NCBI GenBank assembly: GCA_026713745.1
Contig: JAPONU010000180.1
Coordinates: 1-7,841 of the forward strand
Source of the DNA: a bacterium
Lineage (GTDB): Bacteria > Actinomycetota > Acidimicrobiia > Acidimicrobiales > CATQHL01
Length of the DNA: 7,841 nt
Direction: 5' to 3'
The notes beneath the pieces were generated by a model. That model did no database searches and was not told where the DNA came from. It worked only from the letters and a program-made list of their open reading frames with translations. The translations under genes were made by a program, and so were the position numbers. Numbering within the stretch: position 1 is the stretch's first letter; every line of letters begins with the position of its first letter. Of the stretch, positions 1 to 6,459 are shown piece by piece.

Positions 1-1286
1 GCGTTGGAGAGCCTGATGATGCCGGCGGCCGCGTCGGTGACCGAGCAGTCCAGCACCGGGGCGATCTCTCGCTCGATGGCCTCGTGCGCCGCAGCGGCGC
101 TGAGCGTGATGTCGCTGCGCCGCCCGGTGAACGCCTGGGGCCGCAGCCGCCCGAGAACCACGTTGGCGTCGGTGTTGGTCGGCTCGGTGCCGCCTCGCTC
201 GTAGCAGGCGGGACCGGGATCGGCGCCGGCGCTCTGGGGACCGCTGTGCGGCGTGCCGCTGGCGTCCACCCAGGCGATCGTGCCGCCCCCCGCACCGATG
301 GTCACCAGATCGATGGCCGGGAAGATGATCGGGATGTTGAACTGCGCGTGCCACTCGGAGCGGAACATCGGCGTGCCGTTCACAATCACGGAGATGTCGG
401 CGCTCGTCCCACCCATGTCCAGGGTGATCACGTTCTCGAACCCCACGCGCTCGGCGACCGCCAGGCCGCCCATTACGCCCGCAGCCGGACCCGACTGGCA
501 GACGCGGGCAGGGATGCGCGTCGCCGCCCGGGAGGTCATGAGCCCGCCGCCGGAATGGGTGATGAGAACGTCGCCCTCGTAGTCGTGGGAACCGAGCAGG
601 TCGTCCAGGCCCCGCAGGTACGTGGCCATCGGGGGTCCCAAGTACGCGTTCACGACCGTCGTGCTCATGCGCTCGAATTCGCGGATCTCCGGCACCACCT
701 TGCTGCTGGCGCAGGCGAACACCTCGGGAGCTTCGGCGGCGATGACCTCCAGCGCCTCCAACTCGTGCGCCGGGTTCACGAAAGAGTTCAGGAAGCAGAC
801 CGCCACGGCCTCGACCCCGCGGTCGCGAAGCACGCCGATCGCCTCGCGGACCTCGTCGGCGTTCAGCGGCGTCACCGTGCGCCCCAGGTAGTCCAGCCGC
901 TCGGTGACCGTCAGGATGTCGCGCCGCGCCACCAGCGGTGGCGGCGGATCCCAGATGGAGTCGTAGAGATCCATGCGGCTGGCGCGCGCCGCCAGCAGGA
1001 TGTCCCGGAACCCGGCCGTCGTGATGAGCCCGATCCTGGCCCCCTTGCGCTGGATGATGGCGTTGGTGCCCACCGTGGTGCCGTGACGGAAGTCGACGAT
1101 CCCCGCCGAGCCGAGGTCCCGCAGTGCCACGTCCACGCCGCGCAGGAAGTCCGCCGGCACCGACGGCTGCTTGGCCAGGACGATCTCACCGTCGGCGCCG
1201 ACCGCCACGAGGTCGGTGAAGGTCCCACCGATATCGACCGCAACCGCGTAAGCCGCCGCGGTGCGGGTATTGCCGTTCTCGCTCAC
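1..1286 (-). CDS. hyuA: HyuA-type hydantoinase/oxoprolinase ATP-dependent subunit (3' end outside window)
   Basis: Seen: an open frame of 428 codons from a GTG at 1286 running off the left edge. Residues 18-26 read DIGGTFTDL, the N-terminal phosphate-binding motif of the family; residues 68-82 carry HGTTVGTNAIIQRKG; residues 265-271 SGPAAGV; residues 290-299 DMGGTSADIS, the second phosphate motif; residues 331-341 GAGGGTIAWVD and 355-362 ADPGPACY. This order matches Hydantoinase_A_N followed by Hydantoinase_A. Known: these ASKHA-fold subunits use ATP to activate a cyclic amide (N-methylhydantoin, 5-oxoproline, caprolactam) for hydrolysis, usually with a HyuB partner; relatives are acetone/acetophenone carboxylase subunits. 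Family members are about 650-700 residues, so roughly 60% is visible. The start is fixed by GGGAGGT at 1297-1291; the ATG two bases upstream is followed at once by a stop. It follows the permease stop by 16 bases, implying co-transcription. Substrate unknown; a hyuB gene is expected beyond the edge. Confidence 0.93.
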   Translation of the reverse strand, partial: MSENGNTRTAAAYAVAVDIGGTFTDLVAVGADGEIVLAKQPSVPADFLRGVDVALRDLGSAGIVDFRHGTTVGTNAIIQRKGARIGLITTAGFRDILLAARASRMDLYDSIWDPPPPLVARRDILTVTERLDYLGRTVTPLNADEVREAIGVLRDRGVEAVAVCFLNSFVNPAHELEALEVIAAEAPEVFACASSKVVPEIREFERMSTTVVNAYLGPPMATYLRGLDDLLGSHDYEGDVLITHSGGGLMTSRAATRIPARVCQSGPAAGVMGGLAVAERVGFENVITLDMGGTSADISVIVNGTPMFRSEWHAQFNIPIIFPAIDLVTIGAGGGTIAWVDASGTPHSGPQSAGADPGPACYERGGTEPTNTDANVVLGRLRPQAFTGRRSDITLSAAAAHEAIEREIAPVLDCSVTDAAAGIIRLSN

Positions 1287-1290
1287 ATCA

Positions 1291-1297
1291 ACCTCCC
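1291..1297 (-). promoter_or_regulatory. Ribosome binding site of the HyuA-like gene
   Basis: The minus strand reads GGGAGGT four bases before the GTG at 1286. This decides the GTG start over the overlapping ATG (1288-1286), which is followed immediately by TGA. Confidence 0.75.
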
Positions 1298-1302
1298 AGG
1301 GA

Positions 1303-2343
1303 TCACGTCCCCACCATGACCGTCTTGCGATACGCCCGGAATCCGTAGACCGCGGCCACGATGATCACGGGAGCGGCGACGAGTATCAACACGAGATTCC
1401 CGGGAATGCCCAGGATCGCCTGGAGCCGCACCTCACCGTTCTGCAGGAACCCGAAGTAGAGGGCGAACGGCAACACCGGCAGCATCTTGCCGCGCGCCAG
1501 AAGGGCCACGGCGATTGCCGTGAACCCCCATCCCGGAGAGAAGTGGGCGCCGATGCGGTACTGGTTGCCGAGCAACTCCACAGCCCCACCCACCCCGGCC
1601 AGACCGCCGCCGAGCGCCATCGCCACCGTCCTGGTACGCGCCAGGTTGAGGCCCTGGCGAACCGCCACGGCCTCGCTCTGGCCCAACAGACCCAACCGCC
1701 ATCCCAAGCGCGTGTAGTCCGCCAGGTAGACGGCAGCCGCCACGACAACGGCGGCGATGAAGATGCCATAGGGAATGTCATCGCCGGCGAAGCGGCCCAG
1801 CCGGAACCCGTCGTTCACGGCTCGGCTCGCCGCATAGGGGAGGTCGGGATCCTTGAACGAGCCCCGCAGGAGGAACTGGAGCGAAAAGACCGCGATGAAG
1901 TTGAGCATGATCGTGGTGACGATCTCGTGCATCCCCCGGGCCTTCAACCATCCGGCGACCGCGCCGAGGGCGGCGGCGGCTCCGAAAGCCGCCAGGAGCG
2001 GCAGCATGAACGCGCCCGGGCCGCCGCCGAAGGCCGTCCCGATATAGACCCCGACGAGGGCGCCGGTCAGCAACTGGCCCTCGCCGCCCACGTTGAACAG
2101 CCCGGCGCGATAGGGCAGGGCCACGCCGAGTCCCACGAGCACGAGCGGCAGCGAGGACGTCAGCCACGAGCCCACACCCACCATCGACCCGAACGACGCC
2201 TTGAACATCTCCCGGTAGCCCTCGGCGATCCCGGCGCCGCCGATCTGCACGAGTGGAGCCAGCACGACCAGCGACGCCACGATGGCCAGGACCGGGACCA
2301 CGGTCTCCGGCAGGCGCAACCGACCGCGGGATCCCAGCCTCAT
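1303..2343 (-). CDS. BMP-type ABC importer permease (NupP-like)
   Basis: Integral membrane permease of a nucleoside/purine-type ABC importer. From the ATG at 2343 it is 346 residues, close to the roughly 350 of NupP/YufP. A short basic N-terminus (residues 1-13) is followed by a first membrane span at about 14-34 and further hydrophobic spans to the C-terminus. The conserved loop FNVGGEGQ is at residues 83-90, and EIVTTIMLNF at 140-149 is the other family hallmark (BPD_transp_2 fold). Start choice: a GTG at 2415 would add 24 residues and leave 22 bases after the ATPase stop, but has no ribosome binding site. The ATG at 2343 is preceded by AGGGTGA, gives the family length, and leaves the repeat-rich stretch 2344-2437 non-coding. 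The gene lies between the ATPase and HyuA genes in one direction. Its partner permease is not adjacent; a candidate is the divergent gene at 7528. Ligand unknown. Confidence 0.9.
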   Translation of the reverse strand: MRLGSRGRLRLPETVVPVLAIVASLVVLAPLVQIGGAGIAEGYREMFKASFGSMVGVGSWLTSSLPLVLVGLGVALPYRAGLFNVGGEGQLLTGALVGVYIGTAFGGGPGAFMLPLLAAFGAAAALGAVAGWLKARGMHEIVTTIMLNFIAVFSLQFLLRGSFKDPDLPYAASRAVNDGFRLGRFAGDDIPYGIFIAAVVVAAAVYLADYTRLGWRLGLLGQSEAVAVRQGLNLARTRTVAMALGGGLAGVGGAVELLGNQYRIGAHFSPGWGFTAIAVALLARGKMLPVLPFALYFGFLQNGEVRLQAILGIPGNLVLILVAAPVIIVAAVYGFRAYRKTVMVGT

Positions 2344-2437
2344 GTCACCCTGGATTCCGGCGCACGATCGATTCCGGCGCAGGCTCTCCGCCGGAACGAC
2401 GACGCTGCGCGGCACAACCGACCGCGGGATGTAAGCA
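2344..2437 (-). promoter_or_regulatory. Repeat-bearing leader between ATPase and permease genes
   Basis: This 94-base gap exists if the permease starts at 2343. It holds three copies of one 8-bp element on the plus strand: TTCCGGCG at 2355-2362 and 2372-2379, and its inverse CGCCGGAA at 2389-2396, with starts exactly 17 bases apart. The two direct copies sit in a 12-bp repeat, GATTCCGGCGCA (2353-2364 and 2370-2381). In the minus-strand transcript the first element met can pair with either later copy, giving an 8-bp stem with a 9-base loop or a wider stem ending about 11 bases before the permease ATG. A role in setting permease translation or mRNA stability is inferred. Confidence 0.45.
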
Positions 2438-2461
2438 TCAGGTTCCCTGGAGCATCAGGTT
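2434..2461. repeat. 11-bp direct repeat across the ATPase stop codon
   Basis: AGCATCAGGTT occurs at 2434-2444 and 2451-2461, 17 bases apart. On the coding (minus) strand the first copy read is in frame as Asn-Leu-Met-Leu. The second is shifted by two bases, and this shift creates the TGA stop (2440-2438). It looks like a small tandem duplication that set the present C-terminus of the ATPase. Confidence 0.6.
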
Positions 2462-4003
2462 GCCGATGGCGCCGATGGTGATCCCCTCGGTCAGCACGCC
2501 GGTGACGCGCCCCCGGACCATCACCGCCACTCGATCGCTGACCTCGATGATCTCCTCCAGCTCGGTGCTCATGTACACCACCGAGCTTCCCTGATCAGTG
2601 AGTCGGCGCACCCAGGATCGGACCTGCTCGGCAGAGCGGACATCCAATCCCCGGGTGGGATAGGTGGCGACCAGCAGCACCGGGTGCTTGCGCAACTCCC
2701 GGGCAAGGATCACGCGTCGCCGGTTGCCTCCGGAGAGTTGGCGCACCGGGGCGCCGACCCCGTCGGTGCGGATGTCGAACTCCTCCACGAGTTCGCCGGC
2801 GGCGCGGCGCTGGCGAGCCTTGCGGCCCGGTGTCGGCGCCTCCTGCCAGGCGAAGGTCCCCAGAGCCAGGTTCTCCCACACCGAGAGTTCCCCGCACGTC
2901 GCCAGGAAGTGGTCGTCGGGCACGTCGCCCACAAGCTCGGAGCGCCGGGGCGGCGGGTAGTCCGCAAGCGGGGTGCCGTCGAGCAGCACAGTGCCGCTCG
3001 CCGGCGACCACGAGCCCGTCAGCAACGCCGAGAGTTCCCGCTGGCCGTTCCCCTCGACGCCGGCGATGCCGAGAACCTCGCCGCGATGGATCCTCAGGTC
3101 CAAGTCGTGCAACGCCCGACCCCACAGCGGCGCGCCAGAGACCTCCCGCACATCCACGAGCACGTCGCCTTCGTCCCCCGGCGCCGGCGGGTGCGGCGCG
3201 GACCCGTGACCGCCGTCGGTGATGCCCGCCACCGACGGGTGAGGTGCGTCGTCGCCGACGATCAGCCGCACGAGATCGGCCTCGTCGACATGGTGGCCGG
3301 GCTCCAGACGGCCGACCACCTGTCCCTCCCTGAGGACCGTCGTGCGGCTGCTCTCCGACAGCGCCTCGGCAAGATGGTGGGTGACGAAGACAACTCCGAC
3401 GCCCTGCGAGGTCAGCGAGCCGAACAGGTCGAACAGGCTGGCACGCTCGGCCGGCGCCAGCACGGCTGTGGGCTCGTCGAGAATCACCAGCCAGGCCTCC
3501 TGCATGAAGGCCCGGGCGATCTCGGCCCGCTGGAGATCACCGACCGAGAGGTTCTCGACCCGGGCTCTCGGGTCGATGGAGAAGCCGAGCCGGTTGCCGC
3601 TCTCGACGAGGCGGTCTGCGAGTTCACTGCGAATCCGCCCCAGGCGCCCCTCCTGCAGGACCACGTTCTCCAGCAGCGTCAGGCGGGAGATAAGGGTGGA
3701 ACTCTGGTGGACCACCGCGATCCCGCACTGCCGGGAGTCGGCGGGATCCCGGATGGTCACCTCCCGCCCGTCGATCTCGACGCGCCCGGAGTCCGGGCGG
3801 TAGACGCCCGACAGGCACTTGATGAGCGTGGACTTGCCCGCCCCGTTCTCGCCGAGCAGGGCGTGCACCTCGCCACCCCGGAATGTGACGTCGATGCCGT
3901 CGTTGGCCCGCACCCGACCGAAGTGCTTGTGCAGGCCGGTGACGGCCAGGGTCGAAGCCTCCCTGGCCGTCACCGGCCCAGCGTTGTCGATGGCCGCTCC
4001 CAC
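2438..4003 (-). CDS. ABC importer ATPase with two nucleotide-binding domains (NupO/RbsA-like)
   Basis: Cytoplasmic energy-coupling subunit of the BMP-type importer, 521 residues, normal for the fused double-domain family. Domain 1: Walker A GENGAGKST at 51-59, Q-loop HQ at 99-100, signature LSVGDLQ at 152-158, Walker B LVILDEPTAVL at 172-182, H-loop His at 209. Domain 2: the Walker A equivalent GVEGNGQ at 315-321 lacks the Lys-Ser/Thr, the signature LSGGN is at 423-427, and the Walker B region ends in YPTRGLDV at 448-455 without the catalytic Glu. Such a degenerate second site is usual in this family, so it is not a defect here. A poorly conserved linker covers about 252-280. The start is taken as GTG at 4003, 34 bases after the lipoprotein stop. 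No convincing ribosome binding site is seen, and a GTG at codon 11 (3973) is an alternative. A perfect 18-bp inverted repeat occupies about codons 9-23. Confidence 0.95.
   Translation of the reverse strand: MGAAIDNAGPVTAREASTLAVTGLHKHFGRVRANDGIDVTFRGGEVHALLGENGAGKSTLIKCLSGVYRPDSGRVEIDGREVTIRDPADSRQCGIAVVHQSSTLISRLTLLENVVLQEGRLGRIRSELADRLVESGNRLGFSIDPRARVENLSVGDLQRAEIARAFMQEAWLVILDEPTAVLAPAERASLFDLFGSLTSQGVGVVFVTHHLAEALSESSRTTVLREGQVVGRLEPGHHVDEADLVRLIVGDDAPHPSVAGITDGGHGSAPHPPAPGDEGDVLVDVREVSGAPLWGRALHDLDLRIHRGEVLGIAGVEGNGQRELSALLTGSWSPASGTVLLDGTPLADYPPPRRSELVGDVPDDHFLATCGELSVWENLALGTFAWQEAPTPGRKARQRRAAGELVEEFDIRTDGVGAPVRQLSGGNRRRVILARELRKHPVLLVATYPTRGLDVRSAEQVRSWVRRLTDQGSSVVYMSTELEEIIEVSDRVAVMVRGRVTGVLTEGITIGAIGNLMLQGT
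3934..3978. repeat. Perfect 18-bp inverted repeat inside the ATPase 5' coding region
   Basis: Left arm GGCCGGTGACGGCCAGGG (3934-3951) and right arm CCCTGGCCGTCACCGGCC (3961-3978) are exact reverse complements around the 9-base loop 3952-3960. In the minus-strand transcript the stem starts about 25 bases after the ATPase GTG. It would form a very stable hairpin. No U-run follows, so a classical intrinsic terminator is unlikely. Confidence 0.9.
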
Positions 4004-4030
4004 GTACCGGAGACGCTAGTGGCGACCGTT

Positions 4031-4045
4031 CCCCGGGTTACGGGG
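4031..4045 (-). other. Small GC hairpin over the lipoprotein stop codon
   Basis: The minus strand reads CCCCG TAACC CGGGG, a 5-bp stem whose loop contains the TAA stop of the lipoprotein gene. It is short and could be chance. It may add to the stronger hairpin downstream at the start of the ATPase gene. Confidence 0.3.
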
Positions 4046-5195
4046 TCTTCTCGCGCGTCGGATCGACCACGATGTCCCCAGAGGACACCCCGTCGATCAC
4101 GGTCTCGATGGCGGCGGCGACGTCGGCGTTGGCGTTGCACGGCGGCGACAGGTCGATGCCGGTGTTGGCGAGGTTCATCGAGTAGATCGCAGGCTCCAGT
4201 GAGCCGTCCTTGTAGAACTCGCCCATCTGCTCATACGCGATGTCGAAGTTCAGGGTGACGCTCGTGAGCATGGTGTCCGGCGCCTGCTCGCACTGGTCCA
4301 CCACGGCGCCCACGTACCAGACGCCGTTCTGGACGGCAGCCTCCACGGCTCCTGCGCCCGCGGCGTCCGCACCGTCGAAGAGCACATCGGCGCCTCCGTC
4401 GATCAGCGCCTGCGCGGCCTGCTTCGCCTTGGCGGCATCGAGGAAGTCACCGGTCCACACGTCGTTGAACTCGCAGTCGTAGCCCAGCACGTCCGCGGCA
4501 TCGTCGCTCAGCTGACCCGAGCCGCCCGTCCAGCGGGTGTACGCCGGGATCGGGGCACTCACCACCATGCCGATGCTCTTGGCGTCGGAGGCGGCGCAGC
4601 CGATGGCAGCGGCCATGTAGCCCACCTGGTTCCAGTGGACCGCCCAACCCGCCACGTTCGGCAGGTCGTTGGTGGTCGACAGATCCGAGTAGATGATGAA
4701 CCAGGTGTCCGGGAAGTCCGGAGCCACCTCCAGGACGGCGGCCTCGTACCCGCTGGAGTGCGGGACGATGATGTCGTAGCCCTCCTCGGCCAACTGCCGC
4801 AGGGTCTGGGGCGCCTGGTCGTAGGAGATGTGCTCGAGGACATCCGGCTCGGTGCCGAGAATCGCCGCCATCTTCTCGAAGGCTGCGAAGCCGTTGCGGT
4901 ACCAGCCGGCCGCGTTCACGGCGTCGGGGTGCAACTGCGCGATCCGCGGCGGGGCCTCGCTGGCCTCCGGCTCCGGCGGAGGCGGCGGCTCGGGTGCCGG
5001 CTCGGGAGGAGGCGGTGGCTCGGATGCGGGCTCGGCCGGAGGCGGTGGCTCGGATGCGGGCTCGGCGGGAGGCGGTGGCGGCGGGGCCGCCTCCTCCTCT
5101 TCCTCCCCGCAGGACACGGCCACGAGGGCCAGGGTCGCGAGTAAGGCCAGGAGCAGTGTCATCAGCCTCCCGGCAGGTGTGCGTCGAGTGATCAT
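4038..5195 (-). CDS. BMP-family substrate-binding lipoprotein
   Basis: Extracytoplasmic ligand-binding lipoprotein of the ABC importer, 385 residues. Residues 1-28 form a signal peptide (basic start, hydrophobic core 13-27) ending in VAVS before Cys29, a lipobox that fits the general lipoprotein pattern. Five Glu follow at 31-35, then a Pro/Glu/Ala-rich linker at about 36-83 built from a repeated EPASEPPPP-type decapeptide. The Bmp domain covers about 84-385: AGWYRNGFAAFEKM near 96-109, GYDIIVPHSSGYEAAV in the N-terminal lobe, GGADVLFDGADAAGAG and VVDQ (Asp300) in the C-terminal lobe. Known: characterised relatives (PnrA, BmpA, Med) bind purine nucleosides. The usual DxSFN-like segment near the domain start is not evident, so the ligand may differ. 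The ATG at 5195 is supported by AGGGGGG five bases upstream. It lies between the monooxygenase (121-base gap) and its ATPase (34-base gap). Confidence 0.94.
   Translation of the reverse strand: MITRRTPAGRLMTLLLALLATLALVAVSCGEEEEEAAPPPPPPAEPASEPPPPAEPASEPPPPPEPAPEPPPPPEPEASEAPPRIAQLHPDAVNAAGWYRNGFAAFEKMAAILGTEPDVLEHISYDQAPQTLRQLAEEGYDIIVPHSSGYEAAVLEVAPDFPDTWFIIYSDLSTTNDLPNVAGWAVHWNQVGYMAAAIGCAASDAKSIGMVVSAPIPAYTRWTGGSGQLSDDAADVLGYDCEFNDVWTGDFLDAAKAKQAAQALIDGGADVLFDGADAAGAGAVEAAVQNGVWYVGAVVDQCEQAPDTMLTSVTLNFDIAYEQMGEFYKDGSLEPAIYSMNLANTGIDLSPPCNANADVAAAIETVIDGVSSGDIVVDPTREKTP
4978..5079. repeat. 30-bp minisatellite encoding the lipoprotein linker
   Basis: Unit copies on the plus strand lie at 4978-5007 (diverged), 5008-5037 and 5038-5067 (identical except for the last base), plus a partial copy at 5068-5079. 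The unit is a multiple of three, so each copy adds one decapeptide of type EPASEPPPPA on the minus strand. Copy number could change without breaking the reading frame. Confidence 0.88.
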
Positions 5196-5316
5196 TGGGT
5201 CCCCCCTGTTTGTTGTCGGTCTTGTCGGTGGTTGGCTATCGGTGGTTGGTTTGTGGTTTGCGGGTGGCGGGTTGTGGCTGGTCGAACGGCGCCGGCGTTG
5301 CCGGCTGTGAGCCGTC
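5196..5316 (-). promoter_or_regulatory. C/A-rich leader between monooxygenase and lipoprotein genes
   Basis: A 121-base gap with no gene. Its monooxygenase-proximal end has a 6-bp hairpin (GCCGGC, loop of three, GCCGGC at 5291-5305), 11 bases after the monooxygenase stop and without a U-tract. The rest of the minus strand is rich in C and A and nearly free of G, with CCAACCACCGA repeated at 5249-5239 and 5235-5225 (14-base spacing). Such sequence should stay unfolded and could help ribosomes load on the lipoprotein mRNA; this is inference. No convincing -10/-35 pair was found, so an internal promoter is not supported. Confidence 0.4.
5201..5207 (-). promoter_or_regulatory. Ribosome binding site of the lipoprotein gene
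   Basis: The minus strand reads AGGGGGG, then five bases (ACCCA), then the ATG at 5195. It is the only G-rich tract in an otherwise G-poor leader. Confidence 0.6.
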
Positions 5317-6459
5317 TCAGGCGGCGGGCCGCTGCGCCCTGAAGTGCGGCATGACTTCGCGGGCGAACAGCTCCATGTTGCGGATCGTGTGGTCGTGCGG
5401 CATGTCCCCGATGTGCAGCAGGGCGTTCACGAGCCCGAAGCCGAGTTCGGTGGCAAGCTCCGCCAGCCGCTCCCGCACCGTGGCCGGGCTGCCCACCACG
5501 GCGTAACCCTGGGACACCAGGTCCTCGTAGCTCACGTCGGAGTAGGCGCCGAGGCCCGATTGCAGGAATCTCCCCCAGGAGTGGTCGGTCATGTAGCCGG
5601 GCGGGAAGAGGTGCTCGAACTTGTGCTTGAGGCCCTTGTGGTAGAGCCACGTGACGTACTGGCGCCCCTCGGCGTGCGCCTGGCGGTCGGTCTCGGCCAC
5701 GTAGATGGGCAGGAGGATGCCGATCTTGTCCCGGGGGGCTTCGTAGCCGGCGGCGTTGGCGCCCTCGCGGTACCCGTCGAACCAGCGCTTCAGCAGCTTC
5801 GACGGGGCGAACACCGACAGGTACGTGTAGTGGTTCTTGGCGGCCCAGGTCATGGTCTCGGTGCTGCCGAAGGCGGGGATCCAGATGGGCGGGTGCGGCT
5901 GCTGCAGCGGGCGCGGCCACACGTTGACGTAGTTGAGGCGGTAGTGCTTACCCACCCAGCGGAACGGGCCGTCGGTCGTCCAAGCCTTGATGATGAGGTC
6001 GTGCGCCTCGCTGTAGCGCTCCCGCGAGGTTGACGGATCGATGCTCATGGAGAAGTACTCGTCGCCGATGCCGCGCACGAACCCCGAGATGATGCGCCCG
6101 CCCGAGATGACATCCAGCATCGCCACCTCCTCGGCGACGCGCAGCGGGTGATCGCGCAGCGGGAGTCCGTTGCCGACGATCGCTATCTGGAGCTTCTCGG
6201 TGCGGCGGACGAGGGCGGCAGCCATGAGGTTCGGCGCGGGCATCGTGCCGTAGGCGTTCTGATGGTGCTCGTTGACACAGATGCCGTCGAAGCCCAATCG
6301 CTCGGCGTACTCGAGTTCATCCAGATAGCGGTTGTAGAGGCCGGTCCCCACCTTGGGATCGTAGTTGCTGTTGGACAGGGTCACCCAGGCCGACTCGCGC
6401 TCGTCGAAGTCCGCGGGCAGATGCGGGTACGGCATCAGGTGGAACATGAAGAACCGCAT
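5317..6459 (-). CDS. Luciferase-like (LLM class) flavin-dependent monooxygenase
   Basis: A 380-residue TIM-barrel enzyme of the bacterial luciferase superfamily. Seen: NEHHQNAYG at 63-71, the His pair typical of the flavin pocket in this family; VGNGLPLRDHPLRVAEE at about 95-111; ML-D-ISGGR followed by SGFVRG at 114-130, a hallmark; PPIWIPAFGS and SPATVRERL further on. Known: members use reduced FMN (some use F420) and O2 or hydride transfer to oxidise very varied substrates. It does not look like an orthologue of the pyrimidine-opening RutA, whose N-terminus differs, but shares the fold. The ATG at 6459 overlaps the hydrolase TGA by one base (TGATG), so the two are probably translated together and may act in sequence. 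Substrate and cofactor cannot be told from sequence. Length is normal and no defects are seen. Confidence 0.94.
   Translation of the reverse strand: MRFFMFHLMPYPHLPADFDERESAWVTLSNSNYDPKVGTGLYNRYLDELEYAERLGFDGICVNEHHQNAYGTMPAPNLMAAALVRRTEKLQIAIVGNGLPLRDHPLRVAEEVAMLDVISGGRIISGFVRGIGDEYFSMSIDPSTSRERYSEAHDLIIKAWTTDGPFRWVGKHYRLNYVNVWPRPLQQPHPPIWIPAFGSTETMTWAAKNHYTYLSVFAPSKLLKRWFDGYREGANAAGYEAPRDKIGILLPIYVAETDRQAHAEGRQYVTWLYHKGLKHKFEHLFPPGYMTDHSWGRFLQSGLGAYSDVSYEDLVSQGYAVVGSPATVRERLAELATELGFGLVNALLHIGDMPHDHTIRNMELFAREVMPHFRAQRPAA

Noticed and set aside
84..1319. Long plus-strand open frame (411 codons)
   Set aside because: It is antisense to the HyuA-like gene, its product is Arg/His/Asp-rich without domains, and it is explained by high GC3 of the true gene.
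2344..2415. Permease start at GTG 2415, adding 24 residues
   Set aside because: No ribosome site precedes it, it makes the protein longer than the family, and the stretch is filled with short repeats. It is not excluded.
1261..2481. Plus-strand open frame of 406 codons
   Set aside because: It lies opposite the permease; its hydrophilic His/Gln/Arg-rich product has no recognisable motif.
2438..3060. Second ATPase domain as a decayed, inactive site
   Set aside because: Loss of the Walker A lysine and Walker B glutamate in domain 2 is usual in the RbsA/NupO-type double ATPases, so it is not a sign of decay.
2684..4258. Plus-strand open frame of 524 codons
   Set aside because: It is antisense to the ATPase and lipoprotein genes, with low-complexity Arg-rich composition and no domain.
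5291..5305. Hairpin after the monooxygenase as an intrinsic terminator
   Set aside because: The 6-bp stem has no following U-run, and the next gene continues in the same direction.
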